From assembly GCF_003217095.1 (NCBI RefSeq), contig NZ_QJSR01000002.1, positions 806,001 to 870,000 of the forward strand: DNA of 64,000 bases, in the 5' to 3' direction. The position numbers were made by a program, and so were the translations under genes. Every line of letters begins with the position of its first letter. The stretch's first letter is position 1. This document shows positions 8,061 through 17,225 of the stretch, one piece after another. The notes beneath the pieces were generated by a model. That model saw nothing but the letters and a program-made list of their open reading frames with translations, was not told the DNA's origin and did no database searches. This stretch comes from Rhizobium sp. PP-CC-3A-592 (GTDB lineage Bacteria; Pseudomonadota; Alphaproteobacteria; Rhizobiales; Rhizobiaceae).

Positions 8061-9269
8061 TCAGGTGTCGGATTCCACGTCCTGCCGCTCGCCCTTCCGG
8101 AAGGGGCTGTGCTCGGTGAGGATGTCGCCCATGGCTTCCACATCGAGGCGTTCGCGCTCGAGATAATCGGCGACCGCATGTTTCAGGCCGGGATGCGTGA
8201 AATAGTGGGCGGAGTGGGTGGTCACGGGGAGGTAGCCGCGGGCCAGCTTGTGTTCGCCCTGCGCGCCCGCTTCGACGCGCTTCAGGCCGCGCGAAATCGC
8301 GAAATCGATGGCCTGGTGGTAGCAGACCTCGAAATGCAGAAAGGGGTGATCCTCGATCGCGCCCCAGTGGCGACCGTAGAGGGCATCGCCGCCGATGAAG
8401 TTGATGGCGCCGGCGATGTAACGTCCCTCGCGCTTGGCCATGACGAGGAGGATGTCGTCGGCCATGCGCTCGCCGATCAGCGAATAGAAGGCGCGGGTGA
8501 GGTAGGGGCGGCCCCATTTGCGGCTGCCGGTGTCCATGTAGAAGCGGAAGAACTGGTCCCAGATCTCTTCGGTCAAGTCCGCGCCGGTCAGCCAGTCCAC
8601 GGTGATGCCGTTTTCGAGCGCCGCGCGGCGCTCCTTCTTCAGCGCCTTGCGCTTGCGGGAGGCGAGCGTCTCCAGGAAATCGTCGTGGCTGGCATAGTTG
8701 TCATTGGTGAAGTGGAATTGCTGGTCGGTGCGGTGCAGAAAGTCTGCATCCTCGAAGGTTGGGATTTCCGCTTCGGGCACGAAGGTGACGTGGGCGGAGG
8801 AGACCCTGTGGCGCTTGGCAAGCTCCGTCAGGCCCGCCGCCAGCGCCATCTGCACGGCTTCCGGCGCGAAGGGCTCGGATGTCGCCAGCAGGCGCGGGCC
8901 GGTGGCCGGCGTGAAGGGCACGGAGCTCTGGAGTTTCGGGTAATAGCGCCCGCCTGCCCGCTCCAGTGCATCGGCCCAGCCGTGGTCGAAGACATATTCG
9001 CCCTGGCTGTGGTTCTTCAGGTAGCAGACGAGCGCGCCGGCCAGCGCGCCGTTGCCGTCCTCCATCAGCAGATGCTGGCCGAGCCAGCCGGTCTCGGCCG
9101 TGGCCGAGCCGGAGTCCTCGAGCGCCGAGAGATAGGCGTGGGAGACGAAGGGGTTGAAGGGCACCTCAGGGGTGCTTGAGCCCTTCGACGTGCCGATGAG
9201 GCGATCCCAGGCGGCCTTGTCGATGTCCTTGAACGACGTCTCGATGCGGATGCTGACTTCGTCTGCCAT
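8061..9269 (-). CDS. DUF482 / COG3146 GNAT-like acyltransferase family protein
   Basis: 402 aa soluble protein of the DUF482 (COG3146) family, related in fold to GNAT and FemAB-type transferases. Recognisable parts are the N-terminal NPFVSHAYLSALEDSGS segment, the middle KRKALKKERR patch, and the C-terminal YGRHWGAIEDHPFLHFEVCY and KLARGYLPVTTHSAHY blocks that are diagnostic of the family. The biochemical substrate is not established. The start is 3 bases from the upstream glycerophosphodiesterase stop and the gene is clearly within a ridA-ugpQ-this-HIT operon. Confidence 0.88.
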   Translation of the reverse strand: MADEVSIRIETSFKDIDKAAWDRLIGTSKGSSTPEVPFNPFVSHAYLSALEDSGSATAETGWLGQHLLMEDGNGALAGALVCYLKNHSQGEYVFDHGWADALERAGGRYYPKLQSSVPFTPATGPRLLATSEPFAPEAVQMALAAGLTELAKRHRVSSAHVTFVPEAEIPTFEDADFLHRTDQQFHFTNDNYASHDDFLETLASRKRKALKKERRAALENGITVDWLTGADLTEEIWDQFFRFYMDTGSRKWGRPYLTRAFYSLIGERMADDILLVMAKREGRYIAGAINFIGGDALYGRHWGAIEDHPFLHFEVCYHQAIDFAISRGLKRVEAGAQGEHKLARGYLPVTTHSAHYFTHPGLKHAVADYLERERLDVEAMGDILTEHSPFRKGERQDVESDT

Positions 9270-9272
9270 GCG

Positions 9273-10055
9273 TCAGGCCACCAGATCCCCGGTTGAACGC
9301 GGCCGCGGCTCGAAGCCCTCGAAGGTCATCTGGTCGGCATGGAGGAAGGTGTGGTCCGCGGCCGCCTCGTCGCGCACCGTCCAGGTGATCACGGTCCGGC
9401 CGATGTCGCGCTGGGCCGAGATGAAGGGGTTCGGCAGGTGGCCATAGTGGTAGGAGATGAAATCGAGGCCGAGCGCCATGGCTTCCTCGTGCAGCGCGAA
9501 CTCCTCCGGCCGTGCGCCTTCGGCGGTGAGGCCGAGGGGGAAGCGCGATTCGAGCGCCTTCAGGTCCTTGAGCAGCCAGTGGTCGAAGCTCATCAGCGCG
9601 ACCGGGCCGCTATAGCTTTCGAGGATATCGACCACGGAATCGGCAAAGCCCTCGTCGTCGCCCTGGCGGCCCTTCAGCTCCAGCACCAGGGGCACGCGGC
9701 CCTTGACGAGGCGCAGGAGCTGGGAGAGCGAGGGGATGCGGTCGGACGTGTTGCCGATGGAGAACAGGCCGAGTTCGCCCACGGTCTTCACGCGGATATC
9801 GCCCTCGACGCCGCAGAGGCGCTTCATGTCGTCATCGTGGAAGACCACGGGCACGCCGTCCGCCGTATATTGCAGGTCGCACTCGATGGCGTAGCCGTGA
9901 TCGATGGCGCGCTGGAAGGCGGAAATGGTGTTTTCCCAGATGGCATTGTTCATGTCGTGGTAGCCGCGATGGGCGACCGGCTGGGCCTTGAGGAACGAAG
10001 AATCCTTGGTCTGAGAAAGCGCGGGGTTCTGAGAAAGTGCGGGCATCTTCGTCAC
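9273..10055 (-). CDS. ugpQ: Glycerophosphodiester phosphodiesterase, cytosolic UgpQ type
   Basis: 260 aa TIM-barrel GDPD enzyme that hydrolyses glycerophosphodiesters to glycerol 3-phosphate and an alcohol. The signature is present: AHRGYHD...ENTISAF, ECDLQYTADGVPVVFHDDD, and the later LVLELKG. No signal peptide is evident, so it should be cytosolic like UgpQ; the gene symbol is by analogy. GTG at 10055 overlaps the ridA stop (GTGA), implying translational coupling; the in-frame ATG at 10046 is an alternative. The N-terminus has a duplicated PALSQ(N/T) motif encoded by a short direct repeat. Confidence 0.85.
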   Translation of the reverse strand: MTKMPALSQNPALSQTKDSSFLKAQPVAHRGYHDMNNAIWENTISAFQRAIDHGYAIECDLQYTADGVPVVFHDDDMKRLCGVEGDIRVKTVGELGLFSIGNTSDRIPSLSQLLRLVKGRVPLVLELKGRQGDDEGFADSVVDILESYSGPVALMSFDHWLLKDLKALESRFPLGLTAEGARPEEFALHEEAMALGLDFISYHYGHLPNPFISAQRDIGRTVITWTVRDEAAADHTFLHADQMTFEGFEPRPRSTGDLVA

Positions 10056-10519
10056 GCGATCTCGATGACGGCGTCGATCTCGACGGCGGCGTTGAAGGGC
10101 AGGCCGGCCATGCCGACCGCGGCGCGGGCGTGGACGCCGGCTTCGCCGAGGATGGTGACGATAAGGTTCGACGCGCCGTTCATGACGAGGTGCTGGTCGG
10201 TGAAGCCCGGGGCCGAGGCGATGAAGCCGTTGAGCTTGACGATGCGGCGGATGCGGCCGAGATCGCCGTCGAGTGCGGCCTTTGCCTGGGCGAGCACGTT
10301 GATGGCGCAGAGTTCGGCGGCGCGCTGGGCGGCGGTGACATCGACGTCAGCGCCGACAAGACCGAGCACGGCAACCTTGCCGTTTTCCATCGGCAGCTGT
10401 CCGGAAATATAGAGGTGCTGGCCGCTGATGACGAAGGGGACGTAGTTTGCGGCCGGGGCGGCGGCAACCGGCAGGGTGATGCCGAGCTGTTCGATGCGGG
10501 CTTCGATTTCTGCGGACAT
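10052..10519 (-). CDS. RidA family protein (enamine/imine deaminase-like)
   Basis: 155 aa YjgF/YER057c/UK114 family protein of the longer subgroup. It begins MSAEIEARIEQLGITLP and contains YISGQLPMENGKV and the C-terminal GLPFNAAVEIDAVIEI region. Canonical RidA uses an Arg in a C-terminal RVEVD-like motif; here the matching position reads FNAAVEID, so deaminase activity is uncertain. Start at 10519 was preferred because GGAGA lies upstream on the minus strand. It is the first gene of the leftward operon, divergent from eipB across 142 bases that must hold both promoters. Confidence 0.82.
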   Translation of the reverse strand: MSAEIEARIEQLGITLPVAAAPAANYVPFVISGQHLYISGQLPMENGKVAVLGLVGADVDVTAAQRAAELCAINVLAQAKAALDGDLGRIRRIVKLNGFIASAPGFTDQHLVMNGASNLIVTILGEAGVHARAAVGMAGLPFNAAVEIDAVIEIA

Positions 10520-10661
10520 GGATGTCTCCGGACAATATTGTATTCTCATGGGGAATGCGTCATGCACTTCATTGTGCGTTGCGGCGGAAACCGATCCGCC
10601 GCCCCGCTTTCGACGCATGCTTCAATATAGCATCGCGCGTCGATCCAACAGGAGCAGTTGA

Positions 10662-11504
10662 ATGTTTCGTTCAGGCATGACCCGATCCGTCGTCGTATCC
10701 GCAGCACTTCTGGGGACGACGGTGGTCGGGACGGGGAACGCCACGGCGAACATCCTGGTTCCGCATCGTGCCGTCTACGATCTCGAGCTGAAGGATTCCT
10801 CCGAGCGCTCGGGCATTTCCAGCATGTATGGCCGCATGGTCTACGAGTTCAACGGCTCGGCCTGCGATGGCTATACGGTGAGCTTCCGCTTCGTGACCAA
10901 GGTGGATACCGGCGAGGACGTGCGGCTGACGGACCAGCAGACGACGACCTTCGAGGACCTGAAGACCGGCAATTTCCGCTTCCTCACGCGCTCCTTCACC
11001 GACGAGAAGCTGGACAAGGAAGTGCGCGGGCTCGCCCATGACGCCAAGGACGGCGTGACGGTGGACCTGACGGCGCCTGACAAGCGCGAGGTTGCGCTGG
11101 CCCACAGCCTGTTTCCGACCGAGCACATGCTCGAAGTGATCGACCGCGCCAAGCGCGGCGACAAGATCTTCGAATCGCGGATCTTCGACGGCTCCGACAG
11201 CGGCGACAAGACGCTGGTGACGACGACGCTGGTCGGCGCGCAGCACAAGCCGAAGGCCGGCGACGAGGACGCGGATGTCGGCAAGGCCGGCGTGATGGCG
11301 CAAAAGCCGTTCTGGCCGGTGACGATCTCCTACTTCAACGACGAGGCGACGGGAGACGCCGTACCGATCTACCGCATGGCGTTCAAGCTCTATGAGAACG
11401 GCATCACCCGCGACCTGACGATGGATTACGGCGACTTCGTGCTCAGCGGCAAGCTGGCCAATCTCGAAATGTTCAAGCCGGGCGGCGAGGGCACCTGCAA
11501 GTAG
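10662..11504 (+). CDS. eipB: Cell envelope integrity protein EipB (DUF1849)
   Basis: 280 aa periplasmic protein of the DUF1849 family. In Brucella EipB forms a spiral-like beta barrel held by one disulfide and is needed for envelope integrity and stress resistance. Here a signal peptide covers about residues 1-29 (basic start, hydrophobic core, ATA-N end) and the mature chain starts near ILVPHRAVYDLEL. Two conserved cysteines are at 68 (GSACDGY) and 279 (GTCK), matching the known disulfide pair. ATG at 10662 has AGGAGC upstream. The gene stands alone, divergent from ridA. Confidence 0.92.
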   Translation: MFRSGMTRSVVVSAALLGTTVVGTGNATANILVPHRAVYDLELKDSSERSGISSMYGRMVYEFNGSACDGYTVSFRFVTKVDTGEDVRLTDQQTTTFEDLKTGNFRFLTRSFTDEKLDKEVRGLAHDAKDGVTVDLTAPDKREVALAHSLFPTEHMLEVIDRAKRGDKIFESRIFDGSDSGDKTLVTTTLVGAQHKPKAGDEDADVGKAGVMAQKPFWPVTISYFNDEATGDAVPIYRMAFKLYENGITRDLTMDYGDFVLSGKLANLEMFKPGGEGTCK

Positions 11505-11576
11505 GTCCTTCTGGGGGTCGAGGATAGGAAATCCTCATGCTTTCAGTCTGTTGACCCGGTGGTGGGTGCTCTCTTT

Positions 11577-11662
11577 CGTCATCCTCGGGCTTGTCCCGAG
11601 GATCTGCAACGGTTCGAATTCGGTGAGATCAGCAGATCCTCGGCACAAGGCCGAGGATGACG
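11577..11662. repeat. 86-bp palindromic mosaic repeat, family B, copy 1
   Basis: Two hairpins flank a unique centre: left CGTCATCCTCGGGCTTGTCC with its complement, centre GATCTGCAACGG...TCAGCAGATC, right CCTCGGCACAAGGCCGAGG, ending in GATGACG. The complete copy at 32389-32474 has the same 86-bp length. The form fits the rhizobial RIME-type elements. It lies between eipB and the rpsB leader and may terminate eipB transcription. Confidence 0.88.
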
Positions 11663-11806
11663 TCCCCGGAAAAACGTTGTTTGCCACCAATTCGAAGTTT
11701 CGCGCCTTTTTCCTTGATATTCGCGGCGTCCCGCTGTATGGCGGGCCGCATTCCACACGTGGGGTCTGGGACGTTTCGGGAGACATCCGTTGCGTTCCGC
11801 CCGGTG

Positions 11807-11826
11807 GCACCATCATCGGATGGTGC
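11807..11826 (+). promoter_or_regulatory. Hairpin in the rpsB leader
   Basis: A perfect 8-bp stem (GCACCATC at 11807-11814, GATGGTGC at 11819-11826) with an ATCG loop precedes TGTTTTCC, 41 bases before rpsB. It could be an attenuator or an S2 autoregulatory structure, as rpsB leaders often carry regulatory RNA. No experimental equivalent is claimed. Confidence 0.4.
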
Positions 11827-11867
11827 TGTTTTCCCCACGGAGGTTCAACCGGAAAAGGATAAACGGC

Positions 11868-12644
11868 ATGGCATTGCCCGATTTCAGCATGCGCCAGCTT
11901 CTTGAAGCTGGTGTTCACTTCGGCCACCAGACTCACCGCTGGAACCCGAAGATGAAGCCCTACATCTTCGGCGAACGTTCCAACGTTCACATCATCGACC
12001 TTGCACAGACCGTGCCCATGCTGTCGCGCGCCCTTCAGGCCGTCAGCGACACGGTTGCCAAGGGCGGCCGCGTTCTCTTCGTCGGCACCAAGCGCCAGGC
12101 GTCGGAAATCATTGCCGACAGCGCAAAGCGTTCGGCCCAGTATTACGTCAACGCCCGCTGGCTCGGCGGCATGATGACCAACTGGAAGACGATCTCCAAC
12201 TCGATCCAGCGCCTGCGCAAGCTCGACGAGATCCTCGCGTCCGACGCTTCGGGCTTCACCAAGAAGGAACGCCTGAACCTCGAGCGCGAGCGCGAAAAGC
12301 TCAACCGCGCGCTGGGCGGTATCCGCGACATGGGCGGCGTTCCCGACCTGATGTTCATCATCGACACCAACAAGGAGTCGATCGCGATCGAAGAAGCCAA
12401 GCGTCTTGGCATCCCGGTCGTCGCCGTCATCGACTCGAACTGCGATCCGGACCAGATCGACTACGCGATCCCCGGCAATGACGACGCTTCGCGCGCCATC
12501 TCGCTCTATTGCGACCTGATCGCCCGTGCAGCCCTCGACGGCATCGCCCGTCAGCAGGGTTCGTCCGGCCGCGACCTCGGCGCGTCTGCCGACCTGCCGC
12601 TCGAGCCGGCTCTGGAAGAAGAAGCCGTCGCCACCGACGCCTGA
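11868..12644 (+). CDS. rpsB: 30S ribosomal protein S2
   Basis: 258 aa protein of the small ribosomal subunit, needed for S1 binding and initiation. It begins [20 protein letters not shown] and contains the family blocks [20 protein letters not shown] and [15 protein letters not shown], with the expected length. ATG at 11868 has AAAAGGA upstream; the longer frame upstream is leader RNA. It opens the long rightward cluster that continues with tsf, pyrH and frr. Confidence 0.98.
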   Translation: MALPDFSMRQLLEAGVHFGHQTHRWNPKMKPYIFGERSNVHIIDLAQTVPMLSRALQAVSDTVAKGGRVLFVGTKRQASEIIADSAKRSAQYYVNARWLGGMMTNWKTISNSIQRLRKLDEILASDASGFTKKERLNLEREREKLNRALGGIRDMGGVPDLMFIIDTNKESIAIEEAKRLGIPVVAVIDSNCDPDQIDYAIPGNDDASRAISLYCDLIARAALDGIARQQGSSGRDLGASADLPLEPALEEEAVATDA

Positions 12645-12699
12645 TTACCAAGCACGATCATTGGCGGCACCGGAGCGGTGCCGGCCAGGATTGACCGAA

Positions 12700-12743
12700 C
12701 GGGGCCGTTTGCGACTGATGAAGTGGGCGGCCCCGCTTCTTTT
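12700..12743 (+). terminator. Possible terminator or attenuator between rpsB and tsf
   Basis: An 8-bp stem CGGGGCCG (12700-12707) / CGGCCCCG (12728-12735) with a 20-base loop is followed by CTTCTTTT. The loop is long, so it may cause partial termination rather than a full stop. The rest of the 248-base rpsB-tsf spacer shows nothing else clear. Confidence 0.5.
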
Positions 12744-12892
12744 CGAGGATACCGCCACAGCGCGGGTCCACATCGGGTGAGACTGTTCATCACGATGTCA
12801 TCCTGAGGGGGCACACCCTCACACACTTTCCGGCAAACGCCGCTCGACCGTATCTGAGCGCACCGGACGAGACACAGAAAGAGGCCAAGACG

Positions 12893-13819
12893 ATGACGAC
12901 CATTACTGCAGCAATGGTGAAGGAACTGCGCGAGAAGTCCGGCGCAGGCATGATGGATTGCAAGAAGGCGCTGGGCGAAACCAACGGCGACATGGAAGCC
13001 GCGATCGACTGGCTGCGCGCCAAGGGCATCGCCAAGGCCGACAAGAAGTCGGGCCGCACGGCCGCCGAAGGCCTGATCGGCATCACCAGCGCCGGCACCA
13101 AGGCCGTCGTCATCGAAGTCAACTCCGAGACCGACTTCGTCGCCCGTAACGACGCCTTCCAGGAACTGGTCCGCGGCTTCGCCAAGGTCGCCGTCGACAC
13201 GGACGGTTCGGTCGATGCGATCAACGCCGCCACCTATCCCGCGACCGGCAAGTCGGTTTCCGACAGCATCAAGGACGCGATCGGTACGATCGGCGAGAAC
13301 ATGACGCTGCGCCGTGCAGCCCTGCTCTCCGTCGAGGACGGCGTCGTCTCGACCTACATCCACAATGCGGTGGCCGACGGCCTCGGCAAGCTCGGCGTGC
13401 TCGTGGCTCTGAAGTCCACCGGCGACAAGGATGCCCTGAACGCCATCGGCCGCCAGGTCGCCATGCACATCGCCGCGACCAACCCGCTCGCCATCCGCTC
13501 GACGGAAGTCGATGCTGCGGTTGCCGAACGCGAACGCAACGTGTTCATCGAGCAGTCGCGCGCGTCGGGCAAGCCGGACAACATCATCGAAAAGATGGTC
13601 GATGGCCGCATGCGCAAGTTCTTCGAAGAAGTCGCCCTGCTCAGCCAGTCCTTCGTGATGAACCCCGACCTCACGGTCGAGGCTGCCATCAAGGAAGCCG
13701 AAAAGACGGTCGGCGCGCCGATCGAAGTCACGGGCATGGCCCGGCTCCTGCTCGGCGAAGGCGTCGAGAAGGAAGAGAGCGACTTCGCAGCCGAAGTGGC
13801 CGCCGTCGCCAAGGGCTGA
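12893..13819 (+). CDS. tsf: Translation elongation factor Ts
   Basis: 308 aa guanine nucleotide exchange factor that recycles EF-Tu. The N-terminal UBA-like domain reads [20 protein letters not shown] and is followed by the EF-Ts signature [17 protein letters not shown], then the paired core domains with [14 protein letters not shown]. The length is normal for the family. ATG at 12893 follows an AAAGAGG stretch. It lies downstream of rpsB in the usual order. Confidence 0.98.
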   Translation: MTTITAAMVKELREKSGAGMMDCKKALGETNGDMEAAIDWLRAKGIAKADKKSGRTAAEGLIGITSAGTKAVVIEVNSETDFVARNDAFQELVRGFAKVAVDTDGSVDAINAATYPATGKSVSDSIKDAIGTIGENMTLRRAALLSVEDGVVSTYIHNAVADGLGKLGVLVALKSTGDKDALNAIGRQVAMHIAATNPLAIRSTEVDAAVAERERNVFIEQSRASGKPDNIIEKMVDGRMRKFFEEVALLSQSFVMNPDLTVEAAIKEAEKTVGAPIEVTGMARLLLGEGVEKEESDFAAEVAAVAKG

Positions 13820-13844
13820 TTCTTCTTCGGCTTTGCGCAAATCG

Positions 13845-13877
13845 GAAGGGCATCGCGTGGACAACGCGGTGCCCTTC
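13845..13877 (+). terminator. Stable hairpin after tsf
   Basis: A 13-bp stem (13845-13857 with 13865-13877, one G-T pair) and a 7-base loop lie 26 bases after the tsf stop. No T-run follows, so it may be an RNA-stability element or a weak terminator rather than an intrinsic stop. Confidence 0.5.
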
Positions 13878-14012
13878 GTGTATCCGGCTGGACGCCATTA
13901 GCGTCGATCCGGTGGACTGATCGTCCGGAAGCGATGCAGCCTCTGCGGGTGCCGTATGCTTGATCCAAACAGCGCGCCGGACGACCGGACGCGCGCCACG
14001 ACAGGAGTGACG

Positions 14013-14735
14013 ATGTCGGCCGAACCGCTGTATAAACGCGTACTTTTGAAAGCCTCCGGCGAAGCGCTGATGGGCGATCAGGGGTTTGGCATCGACGTGA
14101 CCGTTGTCGACCGGATCGCCTCCGACATTGCCGCTGCACGCGCCATGGGCGTCGAGGTGGGTGTGGTCGTCGGTGGCGGCAACATCTTTCGTGGTGTCGC
14201 CGTGGCGTCCAAGGGTGGCGACCGCGTGACGGGCGACCATATGGGCATGCTGGCGACCGTCATCAACGCGCTGGCGCTGGCGACCTCGCTGCGCAAGCTC
14301 GATATCGACACGGTGGTCCTATCGGCCATCGCCATGCCGGAGATCTGCGAGAGCTTCTCCCAGCGCGCGACGCTCTACCACCTGTCGCTCGGCCGCGTCG
14401 TGATCTTCGCCGGCGGCACGGGCAACCCGTTCTTCACCACCGATTCGGCCGCGGCACTGCGTGCCGCGGAAATGGGGGCCCAGGCGATCTTCAAGGGCAC
14501 GCAGGTGGACGGCATCTACTCGGCCGACCCCAAAAAAAACCCGAACGCGACCCGCTTCGAGCGGCTGACGCATAGCGAAGTGCTCGACAAGGGCCTTGCC
14601 GTCATGGACGTTTCCGCGGTGGCGCTCGCGCGCGAAAACAGCATTCCGATCATCGTCTTCTCGATCCACGAGAAGGGCGGGTTCACCGACATCCTGACGG
14701 GCGGCGGCCGCGCCACCATCGTCACCGACAACTGA
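14013..14735 (+). CDS. pyrH: UMP kinase
   Basis: 240 aa bacterial UMP kinase of the amino-acid kinase family (UMP + ATP to UDP). It begins MSAEPLYKRVLLKASGEALMG, has the glycine-rich VVVGGGNIFRG loop, and the nucleotide-binding GTGNPFFTTDSAA and DPKKNPNATRFE segments. ATG at 14013 has AGGAG five bases upstream; the upstream extension of the frame is not conserved-looking. It is followed by frr after 57 bases. Confidence 0.98.
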   Translation: MSAEPLYKRVLLKASGEALMGDQGFGIDVTVVDRIASDIAAARAMGVEVGVVVGGGNIFRGVAVASKGGDRVTGDHMGMLATVINALALATSLRKLDIDTVVLSAIAMPEICESFSQRATLYHLSLGRVVIFAGGTGNPFFTTDSAAALRAAEMGAQAIFKGTQVDGIYSADPKKNPNATRFERLTHSEVLDKGLAVMDVSAVALARENSIPIIVFSIHEKGGFTDILTGGGRATIVTDN

Positions 14736-14792
14736 AACGGCAGGGATCTCGCAGAAAGCGGGATCGCACGGGCCGAGCACGGAGCAGAGAAC

Positions 14793-15353
14793 ATGAGTGA
14801 AGGTATCGACCTCAACGACCTGAAGCGCCGCATGGATGGCGCGATCGCTGCGTTCAAGAACGACATCGCCTCGCTGCGGACGGGACGGGCTTCGGCCAAT
14901 GTTCTCGATCCGGTGATGGTCGAAGCCTATGGCTCGCGCGTCCCCCTGAACCAGGTCGCCAACATCACGGTGCCCGAGCCGCGCATGCTGGGCGTGTCCG
15001 TCTGGGATCGCTCCATGGTGAGCGCCGTGGACCGGGCGATTCGCGAATCGAATCTCGGCCTGAACCCGATCATGGACGGCCAGACGCTGCGCATTCCCCT
15101 GCCGGAGCTCAACGAAGAGCGTCGCCGGTCGCTGGTGAAGGTGGCGCATGATTACGCCGAAAAGAGCAAGGTTGCGATCCGCCACGTCCGTCGCGACGGC
15201 ATGGACAACCTGAAAAAGGCGGAAAAGGACGGCGCGATCGGCCAGGACATCAGCCGCATCCAGTCGGAAAAGGTCCAGAAGATGACCGACGATATGATTT
15301 CCGACGTTGATCGCTTGCTCGTCGATAAGGAAAAGGAAATCATGCAGGTCTAG
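14793..15353 (+). CDS. frr: Ribosome recycling factor
   Basis: 186 aa factor that with EF-G splits post-termination ribosomes. The family pattern [39 protein letters not shown] and [19 protein letters not shown] is complete, and the length is exactly typical. ATG at 14793 follows GGAGCAGAGAAC. The pyrH-frr-uppS order is the standard one. Confidence 0.98.
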   Translation: MSEGIDLNDLKRRMDGAIAAFKNDIASLRTGRASANVLDPVMVEAYGSRVPLNQVANITVPEPRMLGVSVWDRSMVSAVDRAIRESNLGLNPIMDGQTLRIPLPELNEERRRSLVKVAHDYAEKSKVAIRHVRRDGMDNLKKAEKDGAIGQDISRIQSEKVQKMTDDMISDVDRLLVDKEKEIMQV

Positions 15354-15397
15354 TCTGCATACTGCGTTTTCTCCCCTTCCGCGAAGTCAGGCCGTCC

Positions 15398-16177
15398 ATG
15401 TCCGATCCGTCCGCCAGAACGCTTCCCCTCCATGTCGCCATCATCATGGACGGCAATGGCCGTTGGGCCGCCCGGCGCGGCCTGCCGCGGACCATGGGGC
15501 ACCGCAAAGGCGTCGAGGCCGTTCGCGAGACGGTGCGTGCGGCCGGTGAGCTCGGCATCCGCTACCTCACGCTCTATGCGTTCTCCTCGGAGAACTGGAG
15601 CCGGCCGGAACCGGAGGTCAACGACCTCATGGGCCTGCTGAAGGTGTTCATCCGCCGGGATCTGGCGGAACTGCACCGCCAGAACGTGCGGGTCCGCATC
15701 ATCGGCGACCGCTGGAACCTGCGCAGCGACGTGCTGCCGCTGCTCTTGGAGGCCGAGGAGACGACGCGCAACAATACGGCGATCACCGTCTGCATCGCCT
15801 TCAACTACGGCTCGCGCGACGAGATCGCCCGGGCCATGCAGTCGCTGGCCGTGGATGTGGCCGAGGGACGGCTGAGCCCCGAGCAGATCACGCCGCCGCT
15901 GATCGCCAGCCGGCTCGATACGGCCGGCATGCCGGATCCCGATCTCGTGATCCGCACCAGCGGCGAGGAGCGGCTCTCCAACTTTCTGCTCTGGCAATCC
16001 GCCTATTCGGAATTCGTCTTCATGCCGGAGTACTGGCCCGACTTCGACCGGACGATGCTGATGCGCGCCATCGACATCTATCGGCAACGCGATCGGCGTT
16101 TCGGCAATGTCGCTCCGGCCTCTGCCGCCGCCTCGTCCGCCACCCCGCCTCCGGCCAGCCTTGCGGTCGGTTCGTGA
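15398..16177 (+). CDS. uppS: Undecaprenyl diphosphate synthase (cis-prenyltransferase)
   Basis: 259 aa enzyme that condenses isopentenyl-PP units to form C55-PP, the lipid carrier for peptidoglycan and O-antigen. The catalytic motif [10 protein letters not shown] has the Mg-binding Asp at residue 18; [11 protein letters not shown] and the C-terminal [15 protein letters not shown] are also present. The last 25 residues form a variable Ala/Pro/Ser-rich tail. It overlaps cdsA (stop TGA shares its A with the cdsA ATG), so translation is coupled. Confidence 0.97.
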   Translation: MSDPSARTLPLHVAIIMDGNGRWAARRGLPRTMGHRKGVEAVRETVRAAGELGIRYLTLYAFSSENWSRPEPEVNDLMGLLKVFIRRDLAELHRQNVRVRIIGDRWNLRSDVLPLLLEAEETTRNNTAITVCIAFNYGSRDEIARAMQSLAVDVAEGRLSPEQITPPLIASRLDTAGMPDPDLVIRTSGEERLSNFLLWQSAYSEFVFMPEYWPDFDRTMLMRAIDIYRQRDRRFGNVAPASAAASSATPPPASLAVGS

Positions 16178-17004
16178 TGGGCCGCGAACTCCAGCTTCGA
16201 ATCGTTTCCGGCATCGTGCTGGCCGCCGTCGCACTCGGCGACACCTGGATCGGCGGTCCGGCCTTTGCCATTCTCTCGGCCATCATCGGGCTGGCCGTCT
16301 GGCATGAATGGTCGAGCATGACGCGGATCGCCGAGGGCGATCGTGGCGCCTACTTCGCCGGCTGGGGCGTGCAGGCGGTCGTCGCCGTTCTCATCATCGG
16401 CGGTGGCGACGAATATGCCTTGCCGGTTCTCATTCTCGCGTCCATCGCCGCCATCGTCTGGTCGCGATTCCATGGGCGCGGCTGGTGGCTGCCGGGGGGC
16501 GTCGCCTATGCCGGGATGACGACGATCTCGCTCGCGACCATCCGCGACGACACGCAGGTCGGCTTCGTCGCCATGCTCTTCGTCTTCGCGGTGGTCTGGG
16601 CGACCGATATCCTCGCCTTCTTCTTCGGCCGCGCCATCGGCGGCCCGAAGCTCGCGCCCGGCATCTCGCCCGGCAAGACGTGGTCCGGCGCCATCGGCGG
16701 CGCGGTCTCGGGCGTCGTTGCGGGAACGGCCGTCTACGCCTCGTACTTCTCGCTCGAGGATGCGCGCATCCCGCTGGTCGCGCTCGTGCTGTCGATTGCC
16801 AGCCAGTGCGGCGATCTGTTCGAATCCTATGTGAAGCGCCGGTGCGGCGTGAAGGACAGCGGCCGCATCATTCCGGGGCATGGCGGCGTCTGGGACCGGG
16901 TGGACGGGCTGGTGGTCGCCTGTTTCGCGGCGCTGATCATCGCGCTCGGGGAGGCCATGACGGGCGCCGGCGGCAAGATCGGCTCGTTGCTTCTGGGGCT
17001 CTGA
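16177..17004 (+). CDS. cdsA: Phosphatidate cytidylyltransferase (CDP-diglyceride synthase)
   Basis: 275 aa inner-membrane enzyme that makes CDP-diacylglycerol from phosphatidic acid and CTP, the branch point for membrane phospholipids. About eight hydrophobic segments are seen, and the C-terminal signature SYVKRRCGVKDSGRIIPGHG with GGVWDRVD is intact. ATG at 16177 ([12 protein letters not shown]) overlaps the uppS stop; the GTG one codon earlier is possible. Next gene is rseP after a 221-base spacer containing tandem repeats. Confidence 0.96.
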   Translation: MGRELQLRIVSGIVLAAVALGDTWIGGPAFAILSAIIGLAVWHEWSSMTRIAEGDRGAYFAGWGVQAVVAVLIIGGGDEYALPVLILASIAAIVWSRFHGRGWWLPGGVAYAGMTTISLATIRDDTQVGFVAMLFVFAVVWATDILAFFFGRAIGGPKLAPGISPGKTWSGAIGGAVSGVVAGTAVYASYFSLEDARIPLVALVLSIASQCGDLFESYVKRRCGVKDSGRIIPGHGGVWDRVDGLVVACFAALIIALGEAMTGAGGKIGSLLLGL

Positions 17005-17145
17005 GGTCATGATGACGATCAGGCGGGCCGGGGCGGTGGCGGGCCCGCAAAAACGTGATTTCGCGGCCATATCGCATTGCATGCGCCACCTCTATAAGAC
17101 GGAGCTGCCGGGCTTGCTTCCAAGGGTGCGCTTGGCGCCAGCTTT

Positions 17146-17212
17146 CGACGATCTCGCTCGCCTCCGGCGACCTCGCTCGCTTTCAGCGACCTAGCCCGCC
17201 CTCCGGCGACCT
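17146..17212. repeat. Degenerate ~20-bp tandem repeat before rseP
   Basis: Three to four imperfect copies of a CTCGCTCGCCTCCGGCGACC-like word run from 17146 to 17212 and end 14 bases before the rseP start. The last unit brings the region close to the rseP ribosome-binding site (AAGGA). Confidence 0.7.
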
Positions 17213-17225
17213 GACAAGGACGACA

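Noticed and set aside
11605-11625. tRNA-like GGTTCGAATTC word
   Set aside because: It lies in the family B repeat centre and no cloverleaf or acceptor stem surrounds it.
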